From NCBI GenBank assembly GCA_036365515.1, contig CM070874.1, positions 61,523,583 through 61,587,582 on the forward strand: DNA of 64,000 nt. Reading direction: 5' to 3'. The DNA is from Torymus aiolomorphi (Eukaryota; Arthropoda; Insecta; Hymenoptera; Torymidae). The notes under the pieces were generated by a model. That model saw only the letters and a program-made list of their open reading frames with translations, did not search any database and was not told the origin of the DNA. Each line of letters starts with the position of its first letter. Position 1 is the first letter of the stretch. Of this stretch, positions 1 to 64,000 are shown piece by piece. Made by a program: the position numbers and the translations under genes.

Positions 1-172
1 CTCATCTGACCAGACTCGCTCTACATCAATACAAGTGCGCAAAACTATCGTACAATATACTCTACGAAATAAGTTGCGCGAGATCGTAATTAAAGTGAAA
101 AATGAAAAAAATCAAAGAGATCATCCAGAAACATAATTTTTTTTTATTAACGTAATTCATTTAATTTCCCAG

Positions 173-371
173 ACACAGTCACATGAGTGCGTCCGCCGCG
201 TCGTCGTCGAGGATCGGATAGAACCGAAGAGCCGCAGAGAGACGAGTAGTGGTCGTAGATCAAAAACACTTGAACGTGAGAGGCAGGGCCAGCACGATGC
301 AACAGGAGGGCACCCCGAAGTTCCTCAAGTATCACCAGGGCAGCGTGAGAGGCGTCGCGTTCAGTCCCCGG
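173..371 (+). other. WD40 gene exon with 5' leader and start codon
   Basis: A pyrimidine-rich tract ending TTTAATTTCCCAG (acceptor at 171-172) precedes this segment, so it is probably the second exon of the transcript, with a non-coding first exon to the left of it or outside the window. Coding begins at 297 and the exon ends at the donor CGG|GTACAT (372). The leader holds a 12-codon upstream ORF. Confidence 0.6.
183..221 (+). promoter_or_regulatory. Upstream ORF of 12 codons in the WD40 leader
   Basis: ATG at 183 opens a frame reading MSASAASSSRIG and stops at TAG 219-221. It is in the same frame as the main ATG at 297, with no further stop between them. It could lower translation of the main frame or permit re-initiation; readthrough of the TAG would add an N-terminal extension. 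Whether the leader is transcribed as drawn is inferred. Confidence 0.45.
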
Positions 372-3300
372 GTACATATCGATATCGTTTTTGTATTTCA
401 TTTATCGTATGCTCTATTGTTATGTCACCCGTGAGGCCACGCGAGATCTCGTTTCTTCTCTTCCGCGTAAAAGCGCGTTTTGTCTTTTGTTTTTTCATCC
501 AGTGCACGCACACACGTGGCCTCGCGTCCTTCGACGGCATCGTAACGGAGCATACAAACACCAGCGCGCCCGCTTTTCTTCGGTTTTTACGGCTTTTGCG
601 CGTAAATGCGTAGTATCTGGCGGTACACTGATAGTAAAAAGACGCTTTGCGCGTTTTATTGCACACTTTGAAAGTCGTCGTTTCGTCATTTTGGCGCTGC
701 AATTGGACTTTGAAATGATTCGGTTTTGTAATTTGATGAATTCTAAAGTATTATAGATGATAAGTGATTTTTGGCATTTTTTAACTCGAGATTTTATTGC
801 TAATGAACTGAACTCCGTTTTTAATCTTTTACGGCGAATTTTATAAAGAGTATTTTCGAGTTTGGATTGTTACTTGATTTGTAAACTGTGATTAAATTGT
901 AAATTTTAAACAATTAGTTTATGTACAAGTTCACCTTCTAACACGATATGCAAGTAGATAATACGTGATGCTGATAGACAATGCCTTGTTAGATATAGTA
1001 CTTATCTACTTAACGGACGAATGTGACCGTCAATTTTTTTGTAATTCATGAAGTTTAGTTTTTGTTTCCATGTATTAATTCAATGTTTAGTATCAAATTG
1101 CAAGTTTTTTAATTTTGCCTTTCATTTTTTCATATTCTCGTCATTTGTCTGAAGTGCAAATGCTTAAATTCTATATTGTTTCAATATCTGTTACGTCACG
1201 CAAGTGATTGTATACATTTTTTCACCTTCCAATGATGCATGCACATACATTAAGAAACATTCCTTTTCAACATTTTCAAAAGATGATTTTCGTTTAACTT
1301 TAAGAGAAATCTTGAAGGATATTCGACAATACATCGTGACATTCGAGTTGTCCATTGAAACGGAATGAAAATTTAAAATTTTATTTTTAAACTTGCATTT
1401 CAGGATAGATATCTTTTCTGCTCTGGTGGTTACGATGGAAAGGTTAATCTTTACTCGGCTTTGCGAATGGAGTTACTTATGTGTTATCAGATAACACCGA
1501 TGACACAAGTTAAGAATGTAAATGCCGTGCGCTTTACTTCCGATGGTTCAAGGGTAAAAATGATTTTTTCCATAAATTGTAAGCATCTTTGCTTTGTATT
1601 TAACGTAGATTTGCATTTCAGGTGTTGGCTGCAACGAATACTCGAAGACTAGTTGTGGTGGACGTGGAACGAGGAGAGCAGCTCTTGTCCTACGACAATT
1701 GCGCGTACGGAGGTAGAGACAGAACTGGCCTGGCGACCGACCCCTCTGGACCAAATCTAGCTGTCTCTGTGGCTGCCAATGGCAAAGGTCTGACTCTGGT
1801 CGACCTTCGGATGCCACTGCCTTTAGATTTTGTTTATGATGTACGTATCGACAAATAGCTAGGTAGCTTACAAAAAGTATTTATGTGAAATTTTCTGAGA
1901 GTATTGGAATAATTTGTTAAAGTTAATGGACCTAAATTTTTTCGTTTAAAAATATCCAAAAAGGATTTTTTTATCTTTCTGTTAAAAAAAAATGAAAACA
2001 ACGAATTTGTATTGCATATGTTAAATGTCGATAAAGCAGAAAACGTTTTTTACATACGGTGGTTAATATTATACTTACTACTTTACAAAAGAAATTCTAT
2101 AAAACCTTTCATAAGATTACTGATTATAGGGTAATGCAATATATGCAGTAAGATTAAAAAGACAATACAAGTAAACAGACCTCAAAATTGGAAAAGCCTA
2201 ATCAATTTAATTTTGTTACATATTTTTATAAAATATTTAATATAAAATAGTTTTATAAGAAACCTACTACATTCACGATTTGTTATGAATCTTATACTGC
2301 TTAAAATTAACGTGGTGTCGTATTATATTTTACTACTGTTTTATCAGCTGAATATGTAAAAATAATATAAAAAAAGAATAGTCTTCAACAAATTCAGTTA
2401 CCCTGTGCAGTTCTGTAATTTTCGTTGAAGTAGAAATATTAGACCATTTTAATAATGAGAAATTATTATATCATATGACTTGTATTCACCCGATTCCGTC
2501 TTAATTATAATTTTCTTTTTTAGTTACATACTACAACTATAAGAGACATTTGTTTTTTACCTTCTTCGTGGCCCTGGCAAAATTCCATCCTTACAGGAGC
2601 AACTGATGGTTCCTGCAAAATTTCATCGCCAGATGGTCGAGTTCTTTATGCCTTCCAAACTGGGCACAACGTCAACACGGTTTGCATCACTCCTGAACCA
2701 TACTGTCGAAGTGCCGAAGATGGATTTTACAGTACACGATATTTATGTCACAAATTTTTCTAAAAAGACATTTCTCTAATTTATTCTTGAGTTAATATTT
2801 ATTTTAATTGTTGCAACACTTTGTCAGTTTCGGAAATTTTCAATCAATTTACACCATTAAAATTAGAATGAATCGATGTCACTGTAAAAGATTTCAATTA
2901 AATAAAAAAAATAGCATTATATATTAAAATTAAAATGACTTAATTTTAAGGGGGTCCGAAAGTCAATTAAAAATTCAAATTTCGCGCCACAATATAGCAG
3001 ACGAAAAAATAAATAATTTGCCTATAACAAATAGTAAAAACAATATTACGGAAAATCAGGACTGCATTGCCCTCCGTTACATTATTATCTATCATTTTAC
3101 AAAGTTTGAAGTTTCTATATAAATATTTCGCTGAATGGCATTTGAATAATGTCTCAAAATCAAGTAATTCAAATGCCATTCAGCGAAATATTTATATAGA
3201 AACTTCAAATTTTGTTAAATGATAGATAATAATGTAACGGAGGGCAATGCAGTCCTGGTTTTCCATAATATTGTTTTTACTATTTGTTATGGGCAAATTA

Positions 3301-5320
3301 CTTATTTTTTCGTCTGCTATATTGTGGCGCGAAATTTGAATTTTTAATTGACTTTCGGACCCCCTTAAAGAAAGTATTTAATATACAAAACGTAAATTTT
3401 ACTAGCTATATTATTGAAACTACAGTTATAAATTATTTGAAGCTTATCAAAGATTTCTAGGCTTAGAAAAATAAAATACAGAAAAAAGTATTGTCTTTTT
3501 ATAAATCTTATCTTTCATTCATGAATTTCCTTATCTTAAAAAATATAAATGGGAATATTTTTACAGGTATAATCATGAGTGGTGGAGATTTGGTTTCGGC
3601 CTACGTTCCCGAAACAGGATTTCAGGAACACTTGAAGGAACACAAAGACTTTCCGGTGTGGAAGTTACGTTACACTTCAAATGGTAGCACTTTATATTCC
3701 GTCTGTGACGGCGGCATCTTGAGGAGATATCGACGGTATCCCGAAAGACATGAATACCTCGGCGAGGTTTACCGACATAAGGGCGACATCCAAGATTTGG
3801 ACATTTCTCCTTTTGATGAATGTATCCTTTTTGTACTATAATTTTAATTTACATTTCATATAATTTATTTATATAAATTTGAATTAATTTTTGGGTGCAA
3901 ATGAATTTGATTAGTAACTTATTTAGTATTTCGTTATTTAAAACATTTATTCATTATATATCGGTATCAAAATAATGAAAATTATTTTATCTAAGTCATC
4001 CGATTGTCATAATAATATCTTTTACTTTCAAATTTCAGAATTTTCTGGATTGAATTATGTATTTAAATTTCAAAATATTTTATGAAGTAAAAACCCATAT
4101 ATTTTGCGTAATTTAGATTAAAATTATCCTTAAAATGTGACTTATTGTTAGATTTTATGCAAATTGTACATTTAAAATTAACATTTTCAGTGCGACTAAT
4201 GCATAAAACGATGTTTATAATATTTCAAATGTTCTCTCTTAAATAAATGATAAGTGGAAGAGTAAAACTGCCTTTTCGGCCATTTTATTGGCTAATTACG
4301 ATCGCGGGAGGTATTTGTAAATTAGATCATAGCAACGAAAAATGCCAGTGACAGCAGGCATGTTTTGTCTCTTTTACCCGTTAAGCTCGGGACCTCGTTA
4401 CCGGAGACAAAGTGACTCTTTATTTTATACATTCTACTTGGAATCGCTTAGGGATCCCAATAGTTTGTTTTGGTTAAAAGTGTCAAGAAGTAAAGTTTTT
4501 TAGTAGGATCCTTCAGGGCCCGTACGGCATTCTAGGGCAAACTATCTGAATCGAAAAAAATCTCTTTTTATACCATTTTACTTGAAAATGAATCGTTCGA
4601 TAATCAAAAAATCGGAAAATATAAATTTCTGTGTTCGATAACGTTATTTAAGCACTAAGAAAATGAAAAAAAAAAACAAAATAAACAAGTGTGATAGTTG
4701 CTCAGCTTCGTGTTAGGCCCGGAAATATGACAAAAGATTTAAAGTTGGAAAATTATTTAATTTCGATTTTTTACAGCATTTTTATAAAGTGGGTCCTCCA
4801 TAAATGACAAATAGAGAAAGAGAAGAACCCTGTTAACGCTAGTATATTAAAATTTAAAATAAAAATGAAAATTTTAATGTTGCTTTATATTTCTAAGATT
4901 TTAAACAATATAGAATCACCTATAGGAATACTGTTATCATAATTTTTTTTTAATAGCATAATAATAACAGAAATTGACAATAATTTATGATTCATTTATT
5001 TGTCATATTGCACTGAAAATGGTAAGCTAATTTTGTGTATGATTGTATATTTACATAAGCAAATTGATATACACTTTTTATTTAAAAAAAGTTAATTTCG
5101 CAAATTTTTAGTGTTTCATGAATATCGATATTTATATTTAATTATATATGATTCTTTGCTTTTAATTTTGAACATAACAAATGTTCAATTAAAAAAATAC
5201 ATATAGTCTTCTTAATATAACCAAATAGATATTGTAACAGCCTCGAAAGATCGAAGCGTGGGAGTGCTTTTGCTCGGGCCACCAAATCATGGCTTCACCG
5301 AGTACACCGAACTCACCTGA
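297..5320 (+). CDS. WD40-repeat protein, six coding exons, 332 aa
   Basis: Coding exons 297-371, 1404-1553, 1622-1840, 2524-2731, 3567-3821 and 5229-5320 join with phases 0,0,0,1,1 and total 999 nt including TGA at 5318-5320. The product reads as a WD40 beta-propeller. It starts MQQEGTPKFLKYHQGSVRGV, and its blades include SPRDRYLFCSGGYDGKVNLY, NAVRFTSDGSRVLAATNTRR, IRDICFLPSSWPWQNSILTG and a last blade DISPFDEYIVTASKDRSVGV. WD40 proteins are scaffolds for protein complexes. No enzyme motif is visible and I do not recognise the specific orthologue, so no partner or pathway is proposed. The ATG at 297 is chosen because an in-frame TAG lies upstream at 219-221 and the first blade follows directly. 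The exon 4 donor is the least certain junction: 2731|GTACAC is preferred, and 2710|GTGCCG is also phase 1. The gene lies upstream of, and in the same direction as, TBC1D30. Confidence 0.8.
1404..1553 (+). CDS. WD40 gene, coding exon 2
   Basis: Acceptor TTGCATTTCAG at 1403, donor AGG|GTAAAA at 1554. Fifty codons, phase 0 at both ends. It encodes a complete blade core beginning DRYLFCSGGYDGKVNLYS and ends in the middle of the next blade (RFTSDGSR), which exon 3 continues. Confidence 0.8.
1622..1840 (+). CDS. WD40 gene, coding exon 3
   Basis: It follows a 68-bp intron (1554-1621) with acceptor TTGCATTTCAG, the same last 11 bases as the intron 1 acceptor. Seventy-three codons, phase 0 in and out, donor GAT|GTACGT. 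It encodes VLAATNTRRLVVVDVERGEQ and a further blade ending LRMPLPLDFVYD. Confidence 0.8.
2524..2731 (+). CDS. WD40 gene, coding exon 4
   Basis: Acceptor TTTCTTTTTTAG. It encodes LHTTTIRDICFLPSSWPWQN and a blade through TGHNVNTVCITPEPY. The donor is taken at ACA|GTACAC (2732), which joins in phase 1 to exon 5 and gives ..GFYS-IIMSGGD... A second phase-1 option is GAA|GTGCCG at 2711. If intron 4 is retained, the frame stops at TAA 2761-2763. Confidence 0.65.
2950..3364. mobile_element. Foldback MITE with TTAA target duplication (piggyBac-like)
   Basis: Two arms of about 198 bp (2950-3147 and 3167-3364) are almost perfect inverted copies separated by a 19-bp loop. The ends read GGGGGTCCGAAAGTC and its complement. 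TTAA sits immediately outside both ends (2946-2949 and 3365-3368), the target duplication used by piggyBac-superfamily transposases. There is no coding capacity, so it is non-autonomous. Only a few mismatches separate the arms, so it is young or maintained by gene conversion. It lies in intron 4 of the WD40 gene. Confidence 0.8.
3567..3821 (+). CDS. WD40 gene, coding exon 5
   Basis: Acceptor TATTTTTACAG. It encodes IIMSGGDLVSAYVPETGF, then WKLRYTSNGSTLYSVCDGGI and the start of the last blade, DIQDLDISPFDE. Donor T|GTATCC at 3822 leaves phase 1, which joins exon 6 to rebuild a tyrosine codon. The donor is not consensus at +5 but the protein continuity is convincing. Confidence 0.75.
5229..5320 (+). 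CDS. WD40 gene, terminal coding exon
   Basis: Acceptor CCAAATAG at 5228. It encodes IVTASKDRSVGVLLLGPPNH followed by GFTEYTELT and TGA. The ASKDRSV string is a classic blade D-strand signature. A run of A at 5522-5539 and AATAAA at 5551-5556 follow the stop. Confidence 0.75.
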
Positions 5321-5550
5321 TGGAGGAAATCGTTGCTATTCCGTCCTCAGTCGTCTTGTTCAGCATAGAAAGCTTTTTCAGCGGACAGAGATAACGATCT
5401 ATGATGCATACAAACAATCGTCTCGCCGACGCCTGCAGGGCAGTCGCGAGGGAGACTTATTTATATTTTGTACAAAGTTTAAAATACTGTTACTGTTATC
5501 ATTTTACTGAAAATGTTTATGAAAAAAAAAAAAAAAAAACAAATCAAAGA

Positions 5551-5556
5551 AATAAA
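5551..5556 (+). terminator. Candidate polyadenylation signal of the WD40 gene
   Basis: A canonical AATAAA lies 231 bases after the stop codon. Other AT-rich hexamers occur downstream, so this is a candidate only. Confidence 0.4.
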
Positions 5557-6894
5557 GAGATTAGGAAGTAAGACGAAATCGGAAAAAGGACGAAGCTTAG
5601 TTATAGATGCATGATATATTTATATATGTACGTAAGGTGTTTATTTTTAAAGTCAAAATATGAACCATGTTTTCTTTGAAAAACATCTAGTTTTACTTTT
5701 AATTTTAATGACTTGCTTAGTTCTTCTTAAATTTGTTTTTTCTTGTTCGGTTTTTGTTATTTTAAGTTTCTGACAAATTAAAATTTTTATAAAATATAAC
5801 TGTAGAGTATTATTATTTTCGTTTACATTCCTCCATAATAATTTGGTGCTTGATTTTTAAAGTTTAATCCTTTTTACTAATGTCTACTTTACTGTGAAGT
5901 TCAGAAATGTTGTTGCTGCGAAAGAAAATAGGTAATATGTAATCACAGAGAGCTACAGTATTAAAAAAAAAGTTTGGAAAAATACTTACTGTTTTTCTTT
6001 AATCACATACCTAAATTTTTCATGTTATTTCAAAGCAAAACCATAGAATTTCATTCATATTTATGTATCAAAGCTCTAGTTACATTTTCATATTTAAAAT
6101 AATGTGATTAATACAAAAATAGAACAAAATTAAATGAGTATCTTTAAGTAAGTTACTTCACCATAATGGGAACTTAAAAGCAGTTACTAGATTGACTTGT
6201 TACCAAAGCATGTTATCATGCGCGTTGGAGCTACAATTATGTGCGTAAGATAGGAACCTTAACAGCACCTCTATTTGCATTATTTGCATTTATTTTAGGG
6301 TCAACAAGTTCGTTTCAATCTGAAAGTTTTTCTGGAATAAATTTTTGCATATTCAGGTTTCAATTGGCATCTATTTTTATCTACATGGAACATGCTTTTT
6401 AAATTGGTATAAATAAGTAAAACTTGAAAATTAATAGTTTCAACTCGTGTAATCGTAATATCGTTTATTCAACCAGTTATTTACTTTTAGTTTTTGTTTT
6501 TTTTTCTTGTTCATCACCTTGAAAATTTACTAAAATGATAACATGAAAAGTAATATTTATGTATTGTTACTTATATAATAAATGGATAAAGCCTTAGCAT
6601 TTACATAATAGTACAGATAGCTTGAAATACAGATTAAAAAATAATTTTTTAATTTCACACTGAAAATATAAAAAATGGTTTATGTTCCAATTACTTTATA
6701 GTTTATTAAAAATAATTATTCTTAAAGTGATCTGTTACTTAATGAAAATTATATTGTTTAGATTTACGTCTGCACATATATTAATACTATATATCTACTT
6801 CGCATCCTATTCGATGTTTTTTCTTTAATTGACGCTAAATTTCAATAGTGTTACTTATCCCAAATTCTGCTTCTAGTTTTAATTTTTGTGATAG
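5557..6894. other. Intergenic AT-rich sequence
   Basis: Nothing recognisable beyond AT-rich sequence and short homopolymers. No open frame, RNA gene or clear repeat was seen. Confidence 0.5.
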
Positions 6895-7917
6895 CCCTAG
6901 TGGAAATGGATTCAAGCCAAAAAATGTGCCAAAAGTGTTCCATGATTTATAGAAAGTGTTCCCATGGTGTTTTTAAAAGACAGATTTCGGACATTTCGAA
7001 CACTATTGGAACAATTTTGAACACTTATTACCACGATATGATACACTTAATAACCACTTCGAAACATTTCTTAGAAAATAGACTGAATTAATTTTTCATA
7101 TTTTAGTGGAATACTTTTTATATGACCCGGCACACTTTTGGAACAGTTTGGAACATTTTTAAAAATTTTCATTTACAGGGCTCATTTTTAGTCAAATAAA
7201 ACAAAATGTTCCTTGATACATAAAATATGTTCCAAACTATAGATACATTTTTCACCTAAATTTGTAGTTATTACGTCTTTTTGGAACACTTTTAAACATC
7301 ATTGGAACATTTTTTAAACACCATTGATCACTCTTAGAACATTTTTCGAAAATTTATTAAATTTGTTTAAACCATTTTTGTTAATATTTCTTAAATATTT
7401 TAAAAACATTTTAAAATTTTAGATTTCTTTATGTTCCTAAATGCCCCAGAAGTATTCAGAAAGTGTTCCTAAATGTTCCAAAAGCATGGACAAGTTTTTC
7501 TTTTAATTCATTATAGATAAAAAATGTTCCAAATAGTTCCAAAAAGTGTTCGAAATTGTTTTAAAAAATACGAAAAATTTTTATATTTATTACAGAAGAA
7601 AATTAAAAAGTGTTCCAATTCATTCAAAAAGTACGCGAATCATTCTCAAAATTATCCCAAAAGTGTTCCGCTTACTACCAAAAGTATTCCGAGTAAAAAT
7701 AATATATAATCGATTTCACCCTGTTAGAAATATTTGAGTCCAAAACGGTTATAAATGTTCCAGACTGTGTCCTTAAGTGTGCCAAAAGGGTTCCAAATGT
7801 CCGAAATCTGTCATTTATGTACAGCTTAGACACAGATTTCGAACAGTTTGGAACACTTTTAGAATGGAAAAGTACATGTTTGGCATAGTTTAAACCACCG
7901 GATTTTTTCCACTAGGG
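6895..7917. mobile_element. Inverted-repeat element built from a TGTTCCAAAA motif
   Basis: Inverted ends CCCTAGTGGAAA (6895-6906) and TTTCCACTAGGG (7906-7917) enclose about 1 kb dominated by degenerate copies of GTGTTCCAAAA and its complement TTTTGGAACAC. The left half also carries CAGATTTCGGACATTTCG, mirrored near 7800 by CCGAAATCTG. No coding sequence is credible; the 60-codon frames at 7524-7737 are translations of the motif array. It looks like a non-autonomous element whose interior expanded by short-motif duplication. Confidence 0.6.
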
Positions 7918-8039
7918 AGGTTTAAGAAATCATTTTCATTATTAACTAAGCGGACCAAAATCAACCTATTTTTAGTTTTCACAGAATTTGACTGGTATAT
8001 TTCATCTTATTACCTTTCAAAATTTGTTGCAACAAAAAG

Positions 8040-8600
8040 AAAAATGTTAATCGGTGTCGCCGCGTTGGCTGATCGAGTGCCGAGTCGAAACCGTTCTGTA
8101 TACACAACTTATATATTACACACATATCATTCGCGCGCGCGCACACACGTACCGCGTATACCCACCTACACTCCCCACCTATGCATTTTTTTTCTCTCCA
8201 GCAGAGCCACGTGCGCGCCTCAATAAAATGTATTATTATCACCGGCACTTCCAGTCTGAGGCCTGCCGCACCGGCGCGGCAAGGGCATTGTGCCGCGTGC
8301 GCGCGATAAAGGCGCTTTTAACGGCCGCGCGCGCGCTCTCTCTGGCACGTTGATTCAAAGGCTCGCGCGCGTGTGTAAACGCCACATGTATCCTTTGCGC
8401 TGTCTTTATCCGCGACTTTTCGCAGAGTTTTCGCCTGTATCTGTACGAGCGCAGGATTGAAGTATTCGACTGGTGTTTTATTTTGTGCGTTTTTCGGCTG
8501 TTGCGCGGTGCTTGGCTCCGTTTTGGATCATTTGGATGGTGCTTTTTTCTATATTGTTTGTTTTGATGTTCTTCGAGTTACGACGTTCGAATGCGGAACT
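8040..8600. promoter_or_regulatory. GC-rich island upstream of TBC1D30; candidate promoter of the long form
   Basis: CpG-containing sequence with a CACACA-rich left side and a GT-rich right side (for example GGTGCTTGGCTCCGTTTTGG). It lies 2.6 kb upstream of the acceptor at 11212 that opens the first TBC1D30 coding exon, so a non-coding first exon could arise here. AT|GTAAGTG near 8632 is a possible donor. This is inferred from position and composition. Confidence 0.35.
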
Positions 8601-8639
8601 TGAGAATATGCCATTGTTATGCAATATTTAATGTAAGTG

Positions 8640-11212
8640 TGATAAAGAAGTAGATATTTTTCTAGTTAAAATGCGAACGTTACACTTACTTTGCCATAAA
8701 TGTCATTGCCAATGATGAATATAAATACTTGAGTAATTATTTAAATTGCAAAGTCGATTTTATTGTTTTATTATGCATATTTTAAATAATTAAAATTAAA
8801 ATTCAGTGAGATTGAAAAATTCTCAAAAATTCTTAATTAAAAAGTGCTGATTTTAAAATTCGTTTTAACGATGTCATAATTAGTTTTGAAATGCATGTAC
8901 AGACAAAGTACAATAGAGATTTATTTTTTGATAGGTGTTTGAACCTAATTATTATTTAATATAAAATATGTAACTTTAAAAATCAATTTTCTGCAATTTC
9001 CAAAACTGATTGTAAGTATTTAAATTAAATAACGGTGATTTATGAATATTAAAAACTATATGTATGCTATATTATATGTTACAAATAAATATGGAATTAA
9101 ATGAAAAACAGAATATATAATCTTTTCAAATAAATATTATTACTTTAAAGATGGAATAACTTCGGTTGCGTAAGACTTGACTTGAAATATAATTCCAATA
9201 TCTTATTCCTATAATATAATATTATTAACCTTATAATTGACATTAGCACTTACTTTACGTAATATGCATTAGTGACTACGTCGACCTGATTAGATTTACA
9301 ATAATACGCAAAATATATAAGATATATTTCCGAATTTTTTCATTTTTTCCATCTCATTTCAATATGTAAATTTGTATTCATGCAGTAACAAAGAGTTTTT
9401 ATCGCTACGATGAACGGCATATATCTAAAAGCAATAACTGCGAAATGTACGTGTATCGCAAACATAGAAAGGCAATAATGCAGGCGGCTACCGCGAGTGT
9501 GACAAAAAAAAAACAAGCACAACTGTGCATATCCCGGCGGTTAATTATTTCTATTCCTGGTCAGCCGCTAATTGACGGGTGATAAGGGAATGAAGTCGGA
9601 GGCATTATATCTACTATCGTGAAGCGATACGACAAAGGAGAAGTACGAGTGTAATACTGTAAAGCTTGAGGAAAATATGTACGTTGTGTAATATTCAAAA
9701 TTTGCCGAGACTTTTTACTTGCTAGTTTATATTAACATTTTATTTATTTATATTAATAATTGCATTAATAATTTACATTTTCATGTGGTATATAATTTAT
9801 TTATCGAAGTATTCATATGATATATAGAACATTCGTATATAAAGTTTTCTGAGTGGTTTATTCTCTTTTTATTTTTTTAAAACAAATACCAATAAGTTAG
9901 CATGGCGCTGCAATATTTAAAAAGGTTCGTTTGACGCAGTGATAAATGTCATCACGTGATTTAATAATGAACTCTTCGTTATATTAAATTGATTGTCGAA
10001 TGTAGTTTTAGTAATGTGCACCAATTAACTCAATTTATCACGTCATCAATACCTGCTTAATTAGTAAAGGGGCCCTTGTGAAATCATACATTAATCGATT
10101 AAATCATATTGCAATGAATTGTGTTATTACTAATATTGCATGGACATGTTTGCAACTAACTGTCATAATTAATTAACAAACTTTACATATTTACAAAAGC
10201 GTAATTATTTTTATATTTAATAATAATGGTTACAAAATGGATAATTCGTAGTTGACTTAATTCAAATAAAAATAACGTAAATAATTATCAGATGTTAATA
10301 TCTGTGTGCTATGATTACGCAATATTGTCAAATATAGAATTGTTGAAAGATATTACGTACATTCATTGATAGTGTTTTTTTATTTCGGCAAGTACTTTTA
10401 TAAACCCGTAAAGTCATAACATAAACATAACCCAACAGCATTTTTTTGAAATATTTTGTATTTTTAACTTTTTTTTATAATTTTTTCTAGAAATAAAGTG
10501 CTTTTCAAATTATAAAAGTGTATAACAATAGCGGAAAAATATTAAGAATTAAACCAGTCTACGGTTTTATTGCTTTTTTATATTTAAAAAGTAATCAAAT
10601 TTAATTGTATAGTGCAATGACATGAAAGATCCTACTTACATTATGCTAAATGGCTGATTTTACAGAAATTGTAATAGAAACTGTAATAGAGCATATAAAT
10701 GTAATTCAATTTATCATTTTAACAAACATATTTCGAGATTTTTCAATTTATTTGTAGGTAACAAAATTAATTTAAAGGTTATAGATATTTTTTTTGGACG
10801 TGAATAATAATATGACTCTTTCAGATCATCGTACACAATAATTTAATTTTTAATCTGGTCATAGAATATACTCATAGTACAAGATTAGAAGCAAATATTT
10901 GAAGAATGTCTATATCTTTCATAAATCAATGAATATTAAAATAATTAATTAAGGAACTTCACAGAGGTCGTAACACCTAAAAATGCGCAAAATGTGAAGG
11001 TCAGTTAAAAAATAATAGTCTGATAAGATTATTATTACCTATACAATAAATAAAGCAATTTAAGATTCTAGTAGCGTAAATTGTCAATTTTCTTTTGATA
11101 AGTAGAAACAGTTGAGCATGATCAGACATGCCATGACTCCTGTCCACCCGATTATAATATTATTATACACCTTCTCAAGTATAGACTAACTACATTCCCA
11201 TCTTCTTTCCAG
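8640..11212. other. AT-rich sequence before TBC1D30
   Basis: No gene, RNA or repeat recognised. If the 8.0-8.6 kb island is the promoter, this is the first intron of TBC1D30; otherwise it is intergenic. Confidence 0.4.
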
Positions 11213-11305
11213 GCACGAAAATTCTCGTCAACCATCATCCCACTGGTACCATCCGAGTATTCCACAACCCCATGAAATTCCGTTGCCGTGTCTGCAGCAC
11301 TCAGC

Positions 11306-63467
<52,162 letters not shown>

Positions 63468-64000
63468 GTGAGAGGTTATAAGATGCTATGGGATGCTGAT
63501 ACAAGCTGTAGAATGTAAATGTTTTTGTGGAATTTTCGCGGTTGTTCGTTGTGATTTGAAGTATTTTTAAGAAAAATGTTATGAAGTGTGAGTTAATGGC
63601 AGAATTACACGATTGTTAAATAAGAAAGTTTTGTAAAAAGCTGGATATTTGCTGGTTCAATGTTTTGAAAAATATATAGTCGATGCCAGTTTTGACCCAC
63701 TTGCTGCGAATTCAGGAGAAAATTAAACTCCGTTGTTCAACGTGAAATTTGCCTTTTAGATAACTCGCCTTACTTAATATGCTACGCGATATTCCAACGT
63801 ACTTTACATTTCAATGGGATTATATTATTTTATAAAAAAATGCTTTTTTTATTTTGTATTTCAATCGATATGATGTTATCTGCACAAAAACATTTACAGT
63901 GCTTCTTAAATAAATTATAAAATTATGTGTGTAAAAATTTTTTTATTATACTAACACTTTTGAGTAATTTATTTTTTATTTTACTTTTTGAAATTGTTAT
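63468..64000 (+). other. Start of TBC1D30 intron 12
   Basis: AT-rich sequence after the donor; no further exon or polyadenylation signal assigned before the window ends. Confidence 0.5.

Overview
The window is eukaryotic nuclear DNA. Coding exons with GT..AG introns, AT-rich introns, CpG-containing GC-rich islands, dinucleotide microsatellites and foldback/MITE-like repeats all point to an arthropod, most likely an insect. A wasp-like genome is a guess from overall texture only. There is no sign of bacterial, viral or CRISPR content.

Layout on the + strand: (1) 173-5556, a complete six-exon gene for a WD40-repeat protein of 332 residues, with a short in-frame upstream ORF in its leader and a TTAA-flanked foldback element in intron 4. 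(2) 5557-11212, intergenic, holding a 1 kb inverted-repeat element built from a TGTTCCAAAA motif and a GC-rich island at 8.0-8.6 kb. (3) 11213 to the right edge, one very long gene, the orthologue of TBC1D30, a Rab GTPase-activating protein. Twelve coding exons chain in phase to give at least 900 residues, and the gene continues past the window. Its 29.6 kb intron (22239-51803) contains two further exon-like segments in GC-rich islands (30106-30292 and 41411-41504). Both end in the phase needed to splice onto the TBC-domain exon at 51804, so this looks like a gene with a long form and one or two internal-promoter short forms.

The non-coding space is not featureless. It carries (a) about twenty GC-rich islands, each flanked on the left by C/A-rich and on the right by G/T-rich sequence, whether or not an exon is present; (b) a set of foldback elements, several made of many degenerate copies, in both orientations, of one short motif that differs from element to element; (c) a 121-bp tandem triplication and a separate site that both carry hammerhead-ribozyme-like core strings; (d) a nested direct/inverted duplication with a near-perfect palindrome at 38.2-38.4 kb; and (e) long CT, GT and AT microsatellites.

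Most other open frames are either inside GC-rich islands, where stop codons are rare, or are translations of simple repeats, and they are not annotated as genes.
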